Below, one piece after another: positions 8,186-16,457 of a stretch of DNA of 64,000 nt. The stretch comes from Ruminococcus sp. Lineage in GTDB: Bacteria; Bacillota; Clostridia; Oscillospirales; Ruminococcaceae. Position numbers and translations under genes: made by a program. Location: assembly GCA_017534835.1 (NCBI GenBank), contig JAFXVT010000042.1:28414-92413 (forward strand), written 5' to 3'. The stretch's first letter is position 1, and each line of letters starts with the position of its first letter. The notes beneath the pieces are model-generated. The model saw only the letters and a program-made list of their open reading frames with translations, was not told the origin of the DNA and did no database searches.

Positions 8186-8698
8186 TCAGAATTCGATGCC
8201 CTTTCGTGCTGCTGTCCCTTTATCATAGGGATGCTTCAACGGCATCATTTCCGTGATATAATCGGCTTTTTCGGTGAAGGGGGAGCACGCGCCTCTTCCG
8301 GTCAGGACGAGCTCAGTATCGCCTGTGTCACCGAGAACAACTCTTTCGGCGAGTTCACGGTCAAGCAGCTCCTCCGACAGCGCGCAGAAGAATTCGTCGA
8401 GCACTATCAGGTCGGCACTTCCGGTGCGTATCAGCTCCGCCGCCTCGCTCAGTATGGCGTTGTGCTCGGAAGCAGCGGCAGCTCTTTCCGCTTCGTTCAT
8501 CCGGAATGTGAACTTGCAGCAGCTCTGTGCAGTTCTTACATTTATCCCGAGCTTTCTCAGCATCATTATCTCGGAGGAACTCCCGTTCTTCATAAGCTGC
8601 AAAAAGTACACTTTAAGTCCGGATCCTGCGGCACGGACTGCGAGACCGACTGCCGCAGTTGTTTTACCTTTTCCGTTTCCGGTGTAAATATGTAACAT
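8186..8698 (-). CDS. cobO: ATP:corrinoid adenosyltransferase, CobA/CobO/BtuR family
   Basis: 170 residues, normal for the family. The N-terminal P-loop GNGKGKTTAAVG (residues 8-19) and the DLIVLDEFF segment (Walker B-like) are the hallmarks of this enzyme, which transfers adenosyl from ATP to cob(I)alamin in the cytoplasm. It stands alone, convergent with rnpB and divergent from the TrpR-like gene, with no other cobalamin genes nearby, so salvage of imported corrinoid is more likely than full synthesis here. TTGGAGGG lies upstream of the start. The alternative PduO and EutT families lack this P-loop arrangement. Confidence 0.88.
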   Translation of the reverse strand: MLHIYTGNGKGKTTAAVGLAVRAAGSGLKVYFLQLMKNGSSSEIMMLRKLGINVRTAQSCCKFTFRMNEAERAAAASEHNAILSEAAELIRTGSADLIVLDEFFCALSEELLDRELAERVVLGDTGDTELVLTGRGACSPFTEKADYITEMMPLKHPYDKGTAARKGIEF

Positions 8699-8731
8699 AA
8701 TGCAATCCCTCCAATCGCAATTTCTGATTAA

Positions 8732-8760
8732 ATAATAGCATATTTCGCGGAAAAAAGCAA
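8732..8760 (-). promoter_or_regulatory. Promoter of the corrinoid adenosyltransferase gene
   Basis: On the minus strand TTGCTT (8760-8755), a 17-base spacer and TATTAT (8737-8732). It ends 33 bases upstream of the start codon. No cobalamin riboswitch is visible in the short leader. Confidence 0.6.
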
Positions 8761-9031
8761 TAATTGAAAATTAAATATGTAGGTTACACATTGCGTTTGC
8801 GGACAAATTGTTTAGAATTTACAAAGTTGTGATTTTTGCTTTTTAACTCTTTACATTTTGTTGAGAATATGTTATCATATACTAAAGGTGTTATATTATG
8901 TAAGGAAATTTTTATTTATTTTTTAGTTTTTACTGTCCTGACACTTTACTTTTGCACGGTATTGTGTTACAATGTAAAAGCAAAGAAATATTTCCGCATT
9001 ATACGCCTTACGGCAGATTGGAGTAATAACA
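8761..9031. other. AT-rich intergenic stretch between divergent genes
   Basis: Together with the promoter to its left this forms a 333-bp gap between the adenosyltransferase and the TrpR-like gene. It holds the promoter of the latter at 8945-8973. An open frame here has no recognisable features and no good ribosome binding site. Nothing else was identified. Confidence 0.5.
8945..8973 (+). promoter_or_regulatory. Probable promoter of the TrpR-like gene
   Basis: TTTACT (8945-8950), a 17-base spacer and TACAAT (8968-8973), about 58 bases upstream of the start codon. The -35 box is weak. Confidence 0.5.
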
Positions 9032-9334
9032 ATGATCGACAAAATCAAATCTGATAGCATGGATCTTCTCTTTGAGGCTATCCTTACTCTCGAATCCGTT
9101 GATGACTGCTACAAATTCTTCGACGACCTCTGCACGAGCATAGAGCTGAAATCGTTCGCGCAGAGATTACACGTAGCAAAGCTTCTCGATGAGCACCGCG
9201 TCTATAACAGCATTGTTACCGAGACCGGTGCGAGCACCGCAACAATCAGCAGAGTCAACAGGTCCCTCAAAGACGGAAACGATGGCTATAAATTAGTTTT
9301 CGACAGGCTCAAGGAGAAAAATCTGCTTAAATAA
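9032..9334 (+). CDS. TrpR-like DNA-binding protein, YerC/YecD family
   Basis: 100 residues, all alpha-helical in appearance and of normal family length. The segment LKSFAQRLHVAKLLDEHRVYNSIVTETGASTATISRVNRSL is diagnostic in type: SFAQR is followed by a helix-turn-helix whose recognition helix contains TATISRVNRSL (quoted in parts here; residues about 48-80). The family is related to the Trp repressor, but its ligand is not established. It is probably a small transcriptional regulator. The cellulase gene starts 44 bases downstream on the same strand, so the two may be co-transcribed, but no regulatory link can be read. Confidence 0.85.
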   Translation: MIDKIKSDSMDLLFEAILTLESVDDCYKFFDDLCTSIELKSFAQRLHVAKLLDEHRVYNSIVTETGASTATISRVNRSLKDGNDGYKLVFDRLKEKNLLK

Positions 9335-9378
9335 AACGCCTGACCTCTCGGGCGAAATTCTTTGAAAGGAAGTATTGC

Positions 9379-12261
9379 ATGAAACGATCGGATTTTATTA
9401 AGAAGAGCGCGGCTGTGATCACCACCGCGGCAACTCTTCTCGGAAGCAGCTCATTTACGGCGACTGCTGCTGTTGTAGATCCGGACAATCCGAACAACTA
9501 CCACAATTTTGCAGAGGCTCTTCAGCTCGCGCTCTGCTTCTACGACGCAAACAAGTGCGGCGACAAGGTTGGCGAGGACGGCTATTATTCGTGGCGTGAG
9601 GACTGCCACGTAAAGGATGCCGAGATACCGCTCCAGCCTGTTGTTCCCTTCCCCGAGCTCTACGGCGAAGCCAAGAATGACGGCTCGACGAACGGTGAAA
9701 AGCAGGAGGAGAAGGAAGACAAGCAGCCCATCGGCGAAGGCAAGGGCGACGGCGGTCTCAGTGAAGCTAAGGGCCTTTACGAGGGCGTTACGATGACTCA
9801 GGAGTTCATCGACGAGAACCGCAAGTTCCTCGACCCCGACGGCAACGGCACTCTCGACCTCACAGGCGGCTGGCATGATGCCGGTGACCACGTAAAGTTC
9901 GGCCTTCCGGGAAGCTACTCAGCTTCAACAGTCGGCTGGGGCTATTACGAGTTCCGCGATGCATATATCGATATGGGGCTCCAGAAGCACATCGAGGACG
10001 AGCTCCGCTGGATAAACGATTACTTTATGAAGGCGACCTTCCTCGACGATAAGGACAATGTCGTAGCTTATTGCTATCAGGTCGGCGAAGGCAACAACGA
10101 CCACAACTACTGGTGCGCACCTGAGCTTCAGGTCGATGATACAGTCGTTGCTTCATCAAGCTGCGCGGTAAAGCGTCCCGCTTATTTCGCAACAACTGAG
10201 ATGCCTGCACCCGACCAGTGCGCCGGCGCTGCTGCATCGCTCGCTATAAACTACCTCAACTTCAAGGATACAGACGCAAAGTACGCAGCTGAGAGCCTCA
10301 AGTACGCAAGAGCACTCTATGAATTCGCTGTTGCGACACATCAGGAGGAATGGACTCCCGGTTCAACTCCGAGCTCTCTCGTTCTCGGCTACGACGGCGG
10401 CTTCTATCATTCAAGCTATGATTACGATGAGCTCTCATGGGCAGCTGTCTGGCTCTACTACTGTGCAGTTGCCGAGGCAGAGGATGCCAAGAGCGCAACT
10501 GATGCAACTATCGAAAAGGCTAAAAAGGAAGCTTACGACAAGTACATTATGGATATAATCGCTGTAGATGAGGAGACCACCAACGACAAGGGTGCTCACC
10601 CCTACACCGGCTATATGAAGCGTATCATCACAGACACCGGCAACTGCTGGCAGAACATCTGGGTACACTGCTGGGATACAGTATGGGGCGGAGTTTTTGC
10701 TAAGCTCGCACCTGTTACAAATACAGCGCGTGACTGGTACATCTTCCGCTACAACCTTGAATACTGGTCGGGCTGTGCTGCTACCATCGATTCGTCTGAC
10801 TGGGGCTATGAGCCTGTTCACGGTCACAAATACTTCGGTATGGATGACTACCTCTGGAACACTCCTATGACCTGTGACGAGATACCTGCCCTCAAGGACA
10901 GCGAGACCAGCAGCGACTTCATTGCAAAGTCACCCAAGGGCTGGGCAGTTGTTTCCGGCTACGGCTCGGCACGTTACAATACAGCAGCAGGTCTCTGTGC
11001 GTGTGTTTACGCAAAGACCACCGGCGATGAGACATTCCTCCCGTGGGCTGAGGCTCAGATGGAGTACATCCTCGGCAAGAACCCGATGGGCTATGCATAC
11101 GAAGTAGGCTACGGCAACAGCTACGCTACACAGCCTCATCACCGTGCTTCTCACTGCTCTGACAAGCAGAGCCAGGAGAACCTCATCCACCAGGTACACA
11201 CTCTCTGGGGCGCTCTCGTAGGCGGTCCCGACCTCGACGACTTCCACATCGACGAGACAAAGAACTATATCTACAACGAGGTAACCGACGACTATAACGC
11301 AGGCTTCTGCGGAGATCTCGCAGGTCTTTACCACTTCTACGGCGCCAAGGGCAAGAAGTACGAGAAGGACAACCACATCAATCCCGATTTTGATATGTCC
11401 GCAAATGCAAAGGCTGGGTACGACCAGATAGATGCAGACGGAAATCCGCTTCCCGTAGGTATCTACGCAGCAGGCGGAAAGAATCAGGAGCAGACAGGCA
11501 GCGTTCAGCTCAAGGTCGTTGTTTACAACAGAACTGTTGATCCTCCGCGCTTTGAGAGTGACCTCAGAGCAAGGTATTACTTCAATATCAAGGAGCTCAT
11601 CGACGCAGGCTACAAGCCTGAGGACTACATCTTCTACCGTATCGACTACGATCAGGAGAAGGGATACTCGAACAACAAGAACGAGGTAAAGTTCACTGCG
11701 CCCACAAAGTATGACGATAACGGTACATACTATGTTGAAATGCAGTGGAAGGACTGTGACTTCTACGGAAGCCGTGTATTCCAGTTCGCACTCGGCTATA
11801 AGCAGGACCTCGAGACCTACGACGATGTTGTATGGGATTCCAAGAACGACTACAGCTATGCTGATCTTGTCTCCTTCGAGGACGTAAACGAAGCAGCTGA
11901 GATCACCGACAAGATCACGGTATACGCCGGTGACAAGCTCGTATGGGGCACTGAGCCCGACGGTACAACAGCCAATGGCGAGGAGCCGGCTCCCGTTTCT
12001 ACCACAACAAAGACGCCTTCCGGTGTTCTCTGGGGCGACGCTAACCTCGATAAGAAGGTAACAGTTGCAGACGCAGTTGCTATCCTTCAGAGCCTTGCAA
12101 ACAAGGACAAGTACGCTCTCAAGGCTCAGGGCGCAAAGAACGGCGACGTTTACGATAACGGCGACGGTATCACAGGTAAGGACGCACTCACTATCCAGCA
12201 GCTCGATGCAAAGCTGATAAAGCAAACCGACCTCCCCGTATCCTATGCAAAGAAGAAGTAA
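9379..12261 (+). CDS. Cellulosomal GH9 endoglucanase: signal peptide, GH9, CBM3c-like module, type I dockerin
   Basis: 960 residues, secreted. A KRSDFIKKS signal peptide ends near ATAAVV (about residue 31). The GH9 catalytic domain runs from about 38 to 660: GGWHDAGDHVKF carries the catalytic base aspartates (D167, D170), GYGNSYATQPHHRASHC holds the conserved histidine, and E634 in NEVTDDYNAGF is the general acid. An acidic Gly/Glu/Lys-rich insertion (about 74-158) interrupts the N-terminal part. A CBM3c-like module (about 680-870, RARYYFNIKELIDAGY) follows, as in processive endoglucanases. The last ~75 residues are a dockerin with DANLDKKVTVADAV and a second loop DNGDGITGKDAL, for attachment to a cohesin scaffold. 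GAAAGGAAG precedes the ATG. Cleaves beta-1,4-glucan. Confidence 0.93.
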   Translation: MKRSDFIKKSAAVITTAATLLGSSSFTATAAVVDPDNPNNYHNFAEALQLALCFYDANKCGDKVGEDGYYSWREDCHVKDAEIPLQPVVPFPELYGEAKNDGSTNGEKQEEKEDKQPIGEGKGDGGLSEAKGLYEGVTMTQEFIDENRKFLDPDGNGTLDLTGGWHDAGDHVKFGLPGSYSASTVGWGYYEFRDAYIDMGLQKHIEDELRWINDYFMKATFLDDKDNVVAYCYQVGEGNNDHNYWCAPELQVDDTVVASSSCAVKRPAYFATTEMPAPDQCAGAAASLAINYLNFKDTDAKYAAESLKYARALYEFAVATHQEEWTPGSTPSSLVLGYDGGFYHSSYDYDELSWAAVWLYYCAVAEAEDAKSATDATIEKAKKEAYDKYIMDIIAVDEETTNDKGAHPYTGYMKRIITDTGNCWQNIWVHCWDTVWGGVFAKLAPVTNTARDWYIFRYNLEYWSGCAATIDSSDWGYEPVHGHKYFGMDDYLWNTPMTCDEIPALKDSETSSDFIAKSPKGWAVVSGYGSARYNTAAGLCACVYAKTTGDETFLPWAEAQMEYILGKNPMGYAYEVGYGNSYATQPHHRASHCSDKQSQENLIHQVHTLWGALVGGPDLDDFHIDETKNYIYNEVTDDYNAGFCGDLAGLYHFYGAKGKKYEKDNHINPDFDMSANAKAGYDQIDADGNPLPVGIYAAGGKNQEQTGSVQLKVVVYNRTVDPPRFESDLRARYYFNIKELIDAGYKPEDYIFYRIDYDQEKGYSNNKNEVKFTAPTKYDDNGTYYVEMQWKDCDFYGSRVFQFALGYKQDLETYDDVVWDSKNDYSYADLVSFEDVNEAAEITDKITVYAGDKLVWGTEPDGTTANGEEPAPVSTTTKTPSGVLWGDANLDKKVTVADAVAILQSLANKDKYALKAQGAKNGDVYDNGDGITGKDALTIQQLDAKLIKQTDLPVSYAKKK

Positions 12262-12280
12262 AGAAGCTTCAAGCTGAAAA

Positions 12281-12317
12281 GCACCCCCGTATCTGATGAT
12301 ATGGGGGTGTTCCTTTT
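12281..12317 (+). terminator. Terminator of the cellulase gene
   Basis: CACCCCCGTATC and GATATGGGGGTG (one G-U pair) separated by TGAT, then TTCCTTTTT. Confidence 0.85.
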
Positions 12318-12349
12318 TGCACTTGCTGACGGTATGACGCTGCTTTCCC

Positions 12350-12378
12350 TTGATATTTGCGGCAATATCTGCTATAAT
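12350..12378 (+). promoter_or_regulatory. Promoter of the MutS-like gene
   Basis: TTGATA (12350-12355), a 17-base spacer and TATAAT (12373-12378), 40 bases before the start codon and downstream of the cellulase terminator. Confidence 0.75.
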
Positions 12379-12418
12379 AGTGCTATATTGACAATAGAAA
12401 ACGCGAAAAGGAGAAAAA

Positions 12419-14062
12419 ATGAGTATCATCATAATCGGAGCATCGATCGCGGCGGTTGTGGTCGCAGTTATCGTCATTCAGAATATCAGATACAAGAGAG
12501 CGATAGACTATCGTATCCGCCATAGCTACGGCAGCAGTGAGCGTATCGACAGGGACGCGCCAGACAGACTTGAGAATATCGCGCTTCTGTACGAAAGGGA
12601 GAAAAAGCTGCACAGCGAATGCGACCTTGTCGACGGGATAACGTGGGACGATCTCGATATGCAGTCCGTTTTTCTGCGCGCGAACCATACTGACAGCTAT
12701 GCCGGCGAGCAGTGCCTTTATTCATCTATGCACATTCTCGGCAGAAGGGGAGATGATCCTGTCCTGAGCAGCGAAACTGCTGATTTTTACGATAAAAACG
12801 AGGAAAAGCGAAACAGGGTCAGGAAGGTGCTCTATTCTGTGGGGAAGCCTGCAAGTGCCTATTATTCGATAGAAGTCGCCGATGATGCGGAGTCACGTGC
12901 TCTTCCGCACAGGTTCATTTATCCGCTGCTTCTTGCCGCGCTGATAGCCTGCCCGCTGCTCGCACTTATTCTGAAAAGTCCGCTGTTTATGCTCCTCGGA
13001 TCGGGGATATACTTCACGAATCTCATCATCCATATGTTCCTGAAATCAAGCTTTGAATCGAAGCTCGACACTCTTTCGGCGGTCGGAACAACGATAAATG
13101 CCGCAAATTCGATAAGCGCTGTCGTTCCGGAGCTCTCCGGCGGAGTTAAAGAAAGCCTGCGGAAGCTGAAAAGATCGTCTGCGATACTGAATATACTGAA
13201 CTTAAGCAGGCTTATGGTAGATTCCGGCGATACTGTGCTCCTGCTGACATATCTCATCGACCCGTTCATGCTCGATTTCATCATCTACGACTTCGCACTT
13301 TCATCGTTTGCGAAGCGGAAGGAGGAGTATGCGAAAGTATACAGATTTGTCGGCGAGACCGACTGCTCTATCGCGATAGCTTCGTACAGGAGAAGCCTGA
13401 GCAGCTACTGTGTGCCGGAGATAAGCGAAGGAAAGCGTATGAGCTTCAAGGGCATCTATCATCCGCTCATATCCTCGCCCGTTCCGAATGACATAACACA
13501 GGAGCGCAACATCGTCCTCACAGGCTCAAATGCGTCCGGAAAATCGACGTTCATAAAGTCTGTGGCGATAAATATCATTCTCGCGCAGTCGGTTTTCACC
13601 TGCACAGCCGAGTCAGCCTGCGTGCCGGAATGCGGAGTCATAACGTCAATGGCAGTTCGCGACGACCTTGCGTCCGGCGAGAGCTACTATATCCGCGAAA
13701 TAAAGTATCTCAAGCGTATGACCGAGACAGTGAAGCAGGGCAGACTTCTGTTCCTTGCGATAGACGAGATACTCAAGGGTACGAACACAAAGGAGCGTAT
13801 CGCCGCTTCAAAGGCTGTACTGCACTATTTTAACGACGCCGATTGTATGCTTATGGTCGCGACTCACGATGTCGAGCTTGCAGAGGCATTTGACGGGATT
13901 TACGAAAACTACTACTTCTGCGAGCAGCTCGATGAGGGCGACATCAAATTCGATTATCGACTGCACAAGGGAATATGCCGCTCAAGCAACGCGATAAAGC
14001 TTCTGAGCGTCATCGACTTCCCGGAAGAGATAACCGATGCAGCGCTTGCTGAGCTGTGTTGA
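12419..14062 (+). CDS. Membrane-associated MutS-family ATPase (not a mismatch repair MutS)
   Basis: 547 residues. An N-terminal transmembrane helix (about 2-23) and a second hydrophobic hairpin (about 163-205) are followed by a helical MutS-core-like region and a C-terminal MutS ATPase: Walker A GSNASGKST (about 368-376), a V-R-D-D-L-A-S-GES segment matching the MutS signature region, Walker B LLFLAIDE, TNTKER, and a H-loop ATHDVELAE. The mismatch-recognition domain with its Phe-x-Glu and the MutS2 Smr nuclease domain are absent. Such membrane MutS-like proteins are common in Firmicutes, with no settled role. It has its own promoter and sits 21 bases upstream of a response regulator gene, so read-through is possible. 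Confidence 0.8.
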   Translation: MSIIIIGASIAAVVVAVIVIQNIRYKRAIDYRIRHSYGSSERIDRDAPDRLENIALLYEREKKLHSECDLVDGITWDDLDMQSVFLRANHTDSYAGEQCLYSSMHILGRRGDDPVLSSETADFYDKNEEKRNRVRKVLYSVGKPASAYYSIEVADDAESRALPHRFIYPLLLAALIACPLLALILKSPLFMLLGSGIYFTNLIIHMFLKSSFESKLDTLSAVGTTINAANSISAVVPELSGGVKESLRKLKRSSAILNILNLSRLMVDSGDTVLLLTYLIDPFMLDFIIYDFALSSFAKRKEEYAKVYRFVGETDCSIAIASYRRSLSSYCVPEISEGKRMSFKGIYHPLISSPVPNDITQERNIVLTGSNASGKSTFIKSVAINIILAQSVFTCTAESACVPECGVITSMAVRDDLASGESYYIREIKYLKRMTETVKQGRLLFLAIDEILKGTNTKERIAASKAVLHYFNDADCMLMVATHDVELAEAFDGIYENYYFCEQLDEGDIKFDYRLHKGICRSSNAIKLLSVIDFPEEITDAALAELC

Positions 14063-14083
14063 TATATCAGACGGAGGTGTACG

Positions 14084-14773
14084 ATGAAAAAGATACTGAC
14101 CGCTGAGGACGACAGGGAGATAAACCGCCTGATATGCGAATTCCTGTCCTCGCAGGGCTATGAGACGCTCTCAGCGCTGAACGGGCTCGATGCCGTCCGC
14201 ATCGTCCGCGAGGAGGAGGGCCTCTCACTGCTGATACTCGACCTGATGCTCCCTTTCCGAAGCGGAGATATGGTGCTGCAAAGGATACGCGAATTTTCGG
14301 ATATACCGGTGATAGTCGTGTCCGCGAAGAGCGATACGCGCTCAAAGATAGACCTGATACGAATGGGCGCGGACGATTACATAACGAAGCCGTTCGACCT
14401 CGATGAACTGCTCGTGCGCGTGGAGGCTGTGCTGCGGAGATACAGCGGAGGAGCCGGAAAAGTACCGGAAAAGAAGGTGCTGACCCACAAGGACCTGACA
14501 CTCGATGTCACAGCCGGTACAGCGGAGGTCTTCGGTGTGCCGCTCGCTCTCACGGGCAAGGAGTTCGCTATACTTGAGCTTATGCTCGGAAATCCGGCAA
14601 AGCTGTGGTCGAAGGCGAACCTGTTCGAGAGCGTGTGGGGCGAGGATTATCTCGGCGATGACAGCACTGTGAAGGTGCATATGAGCAATATCCGCACTAA
14701 GCTGAAAAAGCTCGACCCGGACAGCGAATACATCGAAACGGTCTGGGGAATGGGCTACCGTCTCGTGAATTAA
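14084..14773 (+). CDS. OmpR/PhoB-family response regulator
   Basis: 229 residues. The receiver domain (1-115) has the acidic pair D9/D10, phosphoacceptor D53 in LILDLMLP and the TKPFD lysine near 104; the winged-helix DNA-binding domain (about 130-228) ends with VWGEDYLGDDSTVKVHMSNI and VWGMGYRLV. It opens an operon with an ABC ATPase, an ABC permease and a histidine kinase, the arrangement used by Firmicutes to sense and export or resist antimicrobial peptides and similar envelope-active compounds. Direct repeats between this gene and the ATPase gene are its likely binding site. GGAGG precedes the start. Confidence 0.93.
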   Translation: MKKILTAEDDREINRLICEFLSSQGYETLSALNGLDAVRIVREEEGLSLLILDLMLPFRSGDMVLQRIREFSDIPVIVVSAKSDTRSKIDLIRMGADDYITKPFDLDELLVRVEAVLRRYSGGAGKVPEKKVLTHKDLTLDVTAGTAEVFGVPLALTGKEFAILELMLGNPAKLWSKANLFESVWGEDYLGDDSTVKVHMSNIRTKLKKLDPDSEYIETVWGMGYRLVN

Positions 14774-14780
14774 CGGATTC

Positions 14781-14824
14781 TTTACCCTTTGCTTAACCTT
14801 TTCTTAACAATTGCCTGATAGAAT
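14781..14824 (+). promoter_or_regulatory. Regulator-dependent promoter with 11-12 bp direct repeats before the ABC transporter
   Basis: TTTACC (14781), TTAACC (14793) and TTAACA (14804) repeat at 12- and 11-base spacing, immediately upstream of a TAGAAT -10 box (14819-14824). No -35 consensus exists at the right distance; the repeats occupy that place. OmpR-family regulators bind such helical-phase direct repeats, so the adjacent response regulator is the likely activator. Confidence 0.55.
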
Positions 14825-14855
14825 GGGGATAACGAAAACGAAAGGGGGCGGCGCT

Positions 14856-15770
14856 ATGACAAACAGCGCTATTACCGTGAGGGGTCTTTCAAAGTCCTAC
14901 CGCCGCAAGGAGGTGCTTCACGATTTCAGCCTGACCGTTGAACGCGGACATATCTGCGGACTTATCGGCCCCAACGGAGCAGGCAAGACCACGATAATGA
15001 AGATAATGGCTGGAATGATGTTCCAGACGAGCGGAGAGCTCGGATTCTTCGGAAGCTCCGAGAATCTTGATGATTCCCGCGCAAGAATGAGCTTTATGAT
15101 CGAACAGCCATTGATAGCGAAATCGATGACAGCGAGGGAAAATCTCGAATATATCCGCTATCTGCGCGGCTATCCCGATGCGAAGCGTATAGATGAGATA
15201 CTTGACATTGTCGGACTTGCTGACACCGGAAGAAAACGTGCAGGCAGATTCTCGCTCGGTATGAAGCAGAGGCTCGGGATCGGTATGGCGCTTCTTCCGA
15301 AACCGGAGATAATGGTGCTTGACGAGCCTGTGAACGGTCTCGACCCCGAGGGCATAGTGGAGGTGCGTCAGCTCATAAGGCGCTTGCAGGAGGAATGGGG
15401 CGTGACCGTCCTTATCTCAAGTCATCTGCTGTCGGAATTATCTGAACTCTGCACCGATTTCTCTATCATCAGTCACGGAAACCTCATCGAGAACCTGAGC
15501 CGTGAGGAACTGCTCGTCAAATGCAGAAACCATATAGCTCTGCGGACGGATGACATCGACCGCACTGCGGCTGTCCTCGAGGATAGGCTGTCCATAGCCG
15601 ATTACAAGGTCGTTCACGGCGAGGAGATACACATATTTGAACAGCTCGGAGAGATACGCCGTATCTCAAAAACTCTCACCGACAGCGGTCTCATAATAAC
15701 GAAGCTGAATGAAGAGGGGCAGAATCTCGAAGAATACTATCTCGAAAAGGTAGGTGGCAGGAATGAATAA
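14856..15770 (+). CDS. ABC transporter ATP-binding protein (peptide/lantibiotic-export type)
   Basis: 304 residues. Walker A GPNGAGKTT, Q-loop region (SFMIEQP), signature FSLGMKQRLGIG, Walker B MVLDEPVNGLD and the switch histidine in LISSHLLSEL are all present. The C-terminal ~85 residues after the ATPase core resemble the extension of BcrA/EcsA-type ATPases. ATG 14856 is chosen because AAAGGGGGCGG stands upstream and translation then begins just before the AITVRGLSK first strand. It overlaps the permease start by 8 bases, which implies coupled translation. Substrate unknown; bacitracin- or lantibiotic-like compounds are the usual guess for this operon type. Confidence 0.92.
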   Translation: MTNSAITVRGLSKSYRRKEVLHDFSLTVERGHICGLIGPNGAGKTTIMKIMAGMMFQTSGELGFFGSSENLDDSRARMSFMIEQPLIAKSMTARENLEYIRYLRGYPDAKRIDEILDIVGLADTGRKRAGRFSLGMKQRLGIGMALLPKPEIMVLDEPVNGLDPEGIVEVRQLIRRLQEEWGVTVLISSHLLSELSELCTDFSIISHGNLIENLSREELLVKCRNHIALRTDDIDRTAAVLEDRLSIADYKVVHGEEIHIFEQLGEIRRISKTLTDSGLIITKLNEEGQNLEEYYLEKVGGRNE

Positions 15771-16440
15771 CATTATCAGATCGCAGTTATTTCTGTGCAA
15801 AAGGAGTAAACTGTTCTTTATCATATGCTTTATGATACCGTTATGCTTCACCTACGCCGTGCTTTCATTCAACGACAGTATTCCGGCAGTTTTTGATCAG
15901 TGTGCATATATTTCAATGTTTACCATTCTGTTTGTGCCGGTGTTAGTGATCTCATTCAGCTATTATGAGCATATACAGATGTATGAGATAATGTCCGGCA
16001 TTAGTATACACAAGCTTATGCTCGGCAAGGCAGTTGTCTATCTTTCGTTCACAACGCTGTTTCTTGTCGTTATGTCAGTTATGTGCCTTATCTTCGACAG
16101 GAGCGGCGAAATGCAGTACAGACTGCTGGTGTTCTGGATAATCTGTCTGCGCGCAACACTGTGCATAGTTTTCCTCAGTCCGTTATTAAAGGAAGGCACG
16201 TTCGCACCAATATTCACCGCTATGCTTCCGATTGCATTTGATGATGATACCGAGGCGCTGCTGCACTCTCCGGTATCATATCTCGCATTCGGACAGTGCA
16301 GGCTGCTCGGACAGACGGCACATGACGATCCGCTCATAAAGGTCGGAGCTACGGCTGTCGCGGCCTGTGTGATATACTATTTCATCGGCTGTCTGACGCT
16401 GAAGAAAAAGTTTCAGCTTGAACCGAGTAAAATATTATGA
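15763..16440 (+). CDS. ABC-2 type permease subunit
   Basis: 225 residues with about six hydrophobic helices (for example LFFIICFMIPLCFTYAV near 21, ISMFTILFVPVLVISF near 47, VVYLSFTTLFLVVMSVMCLIF near 89 and AACVIYYFIGCLTL near the end). No other motif. It overlaps the ATPase gene by 8 bases, and AGGTGGCAGGA precedes ATG 15763. It forms the membrane half of the transporter controlled by the flanking two-component system. Compact six-helix permeases of this size are typical of BcrB/lantibiotic-immunity transporters, much shorter than BceB. Confidence 0.8.
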   Translation: MNNIIRSQLFLCKRSKLFFIICFMIPLCFTYAVLSFNDSIPAVFDQCAYISMFTILFVPVLVISFSYYEHIQMYEIMSGISIHKLMLGKAVVYLSFTTLFLVVMSVMCLIFDRSGEMQYRLLVFWIICLRATLCIVFLSPLLKEGTFAPIFTAMLPIAFDDDTEALLHSPVSYLAFGQCRLLGQTAHDDPLIKVGATAVAACVIYYFIGCLTLKKKFQLEPSKIL

Positions 16441-16457
16441 TAAAGGAGGTGCACGCT

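Noticed and set aside
8836-9054. Open frame of 72 codons between the adenosyltransferase and the TrpR-like gene
   Set aside because: AT-rich, hydrophobic by composition, overlaps the start of the well-supported TrpR-like gene, and no good ribosome binding site. Promoter elements lie inside it.
10930-12477. Long antisense open frame of 515 codons across the cellulase gene
   Set aside because: It mirrors the codon bias of the GH9 gene on the other strand; its composition (runs of V, L, C) and lack of motifs mark it as a shadow.
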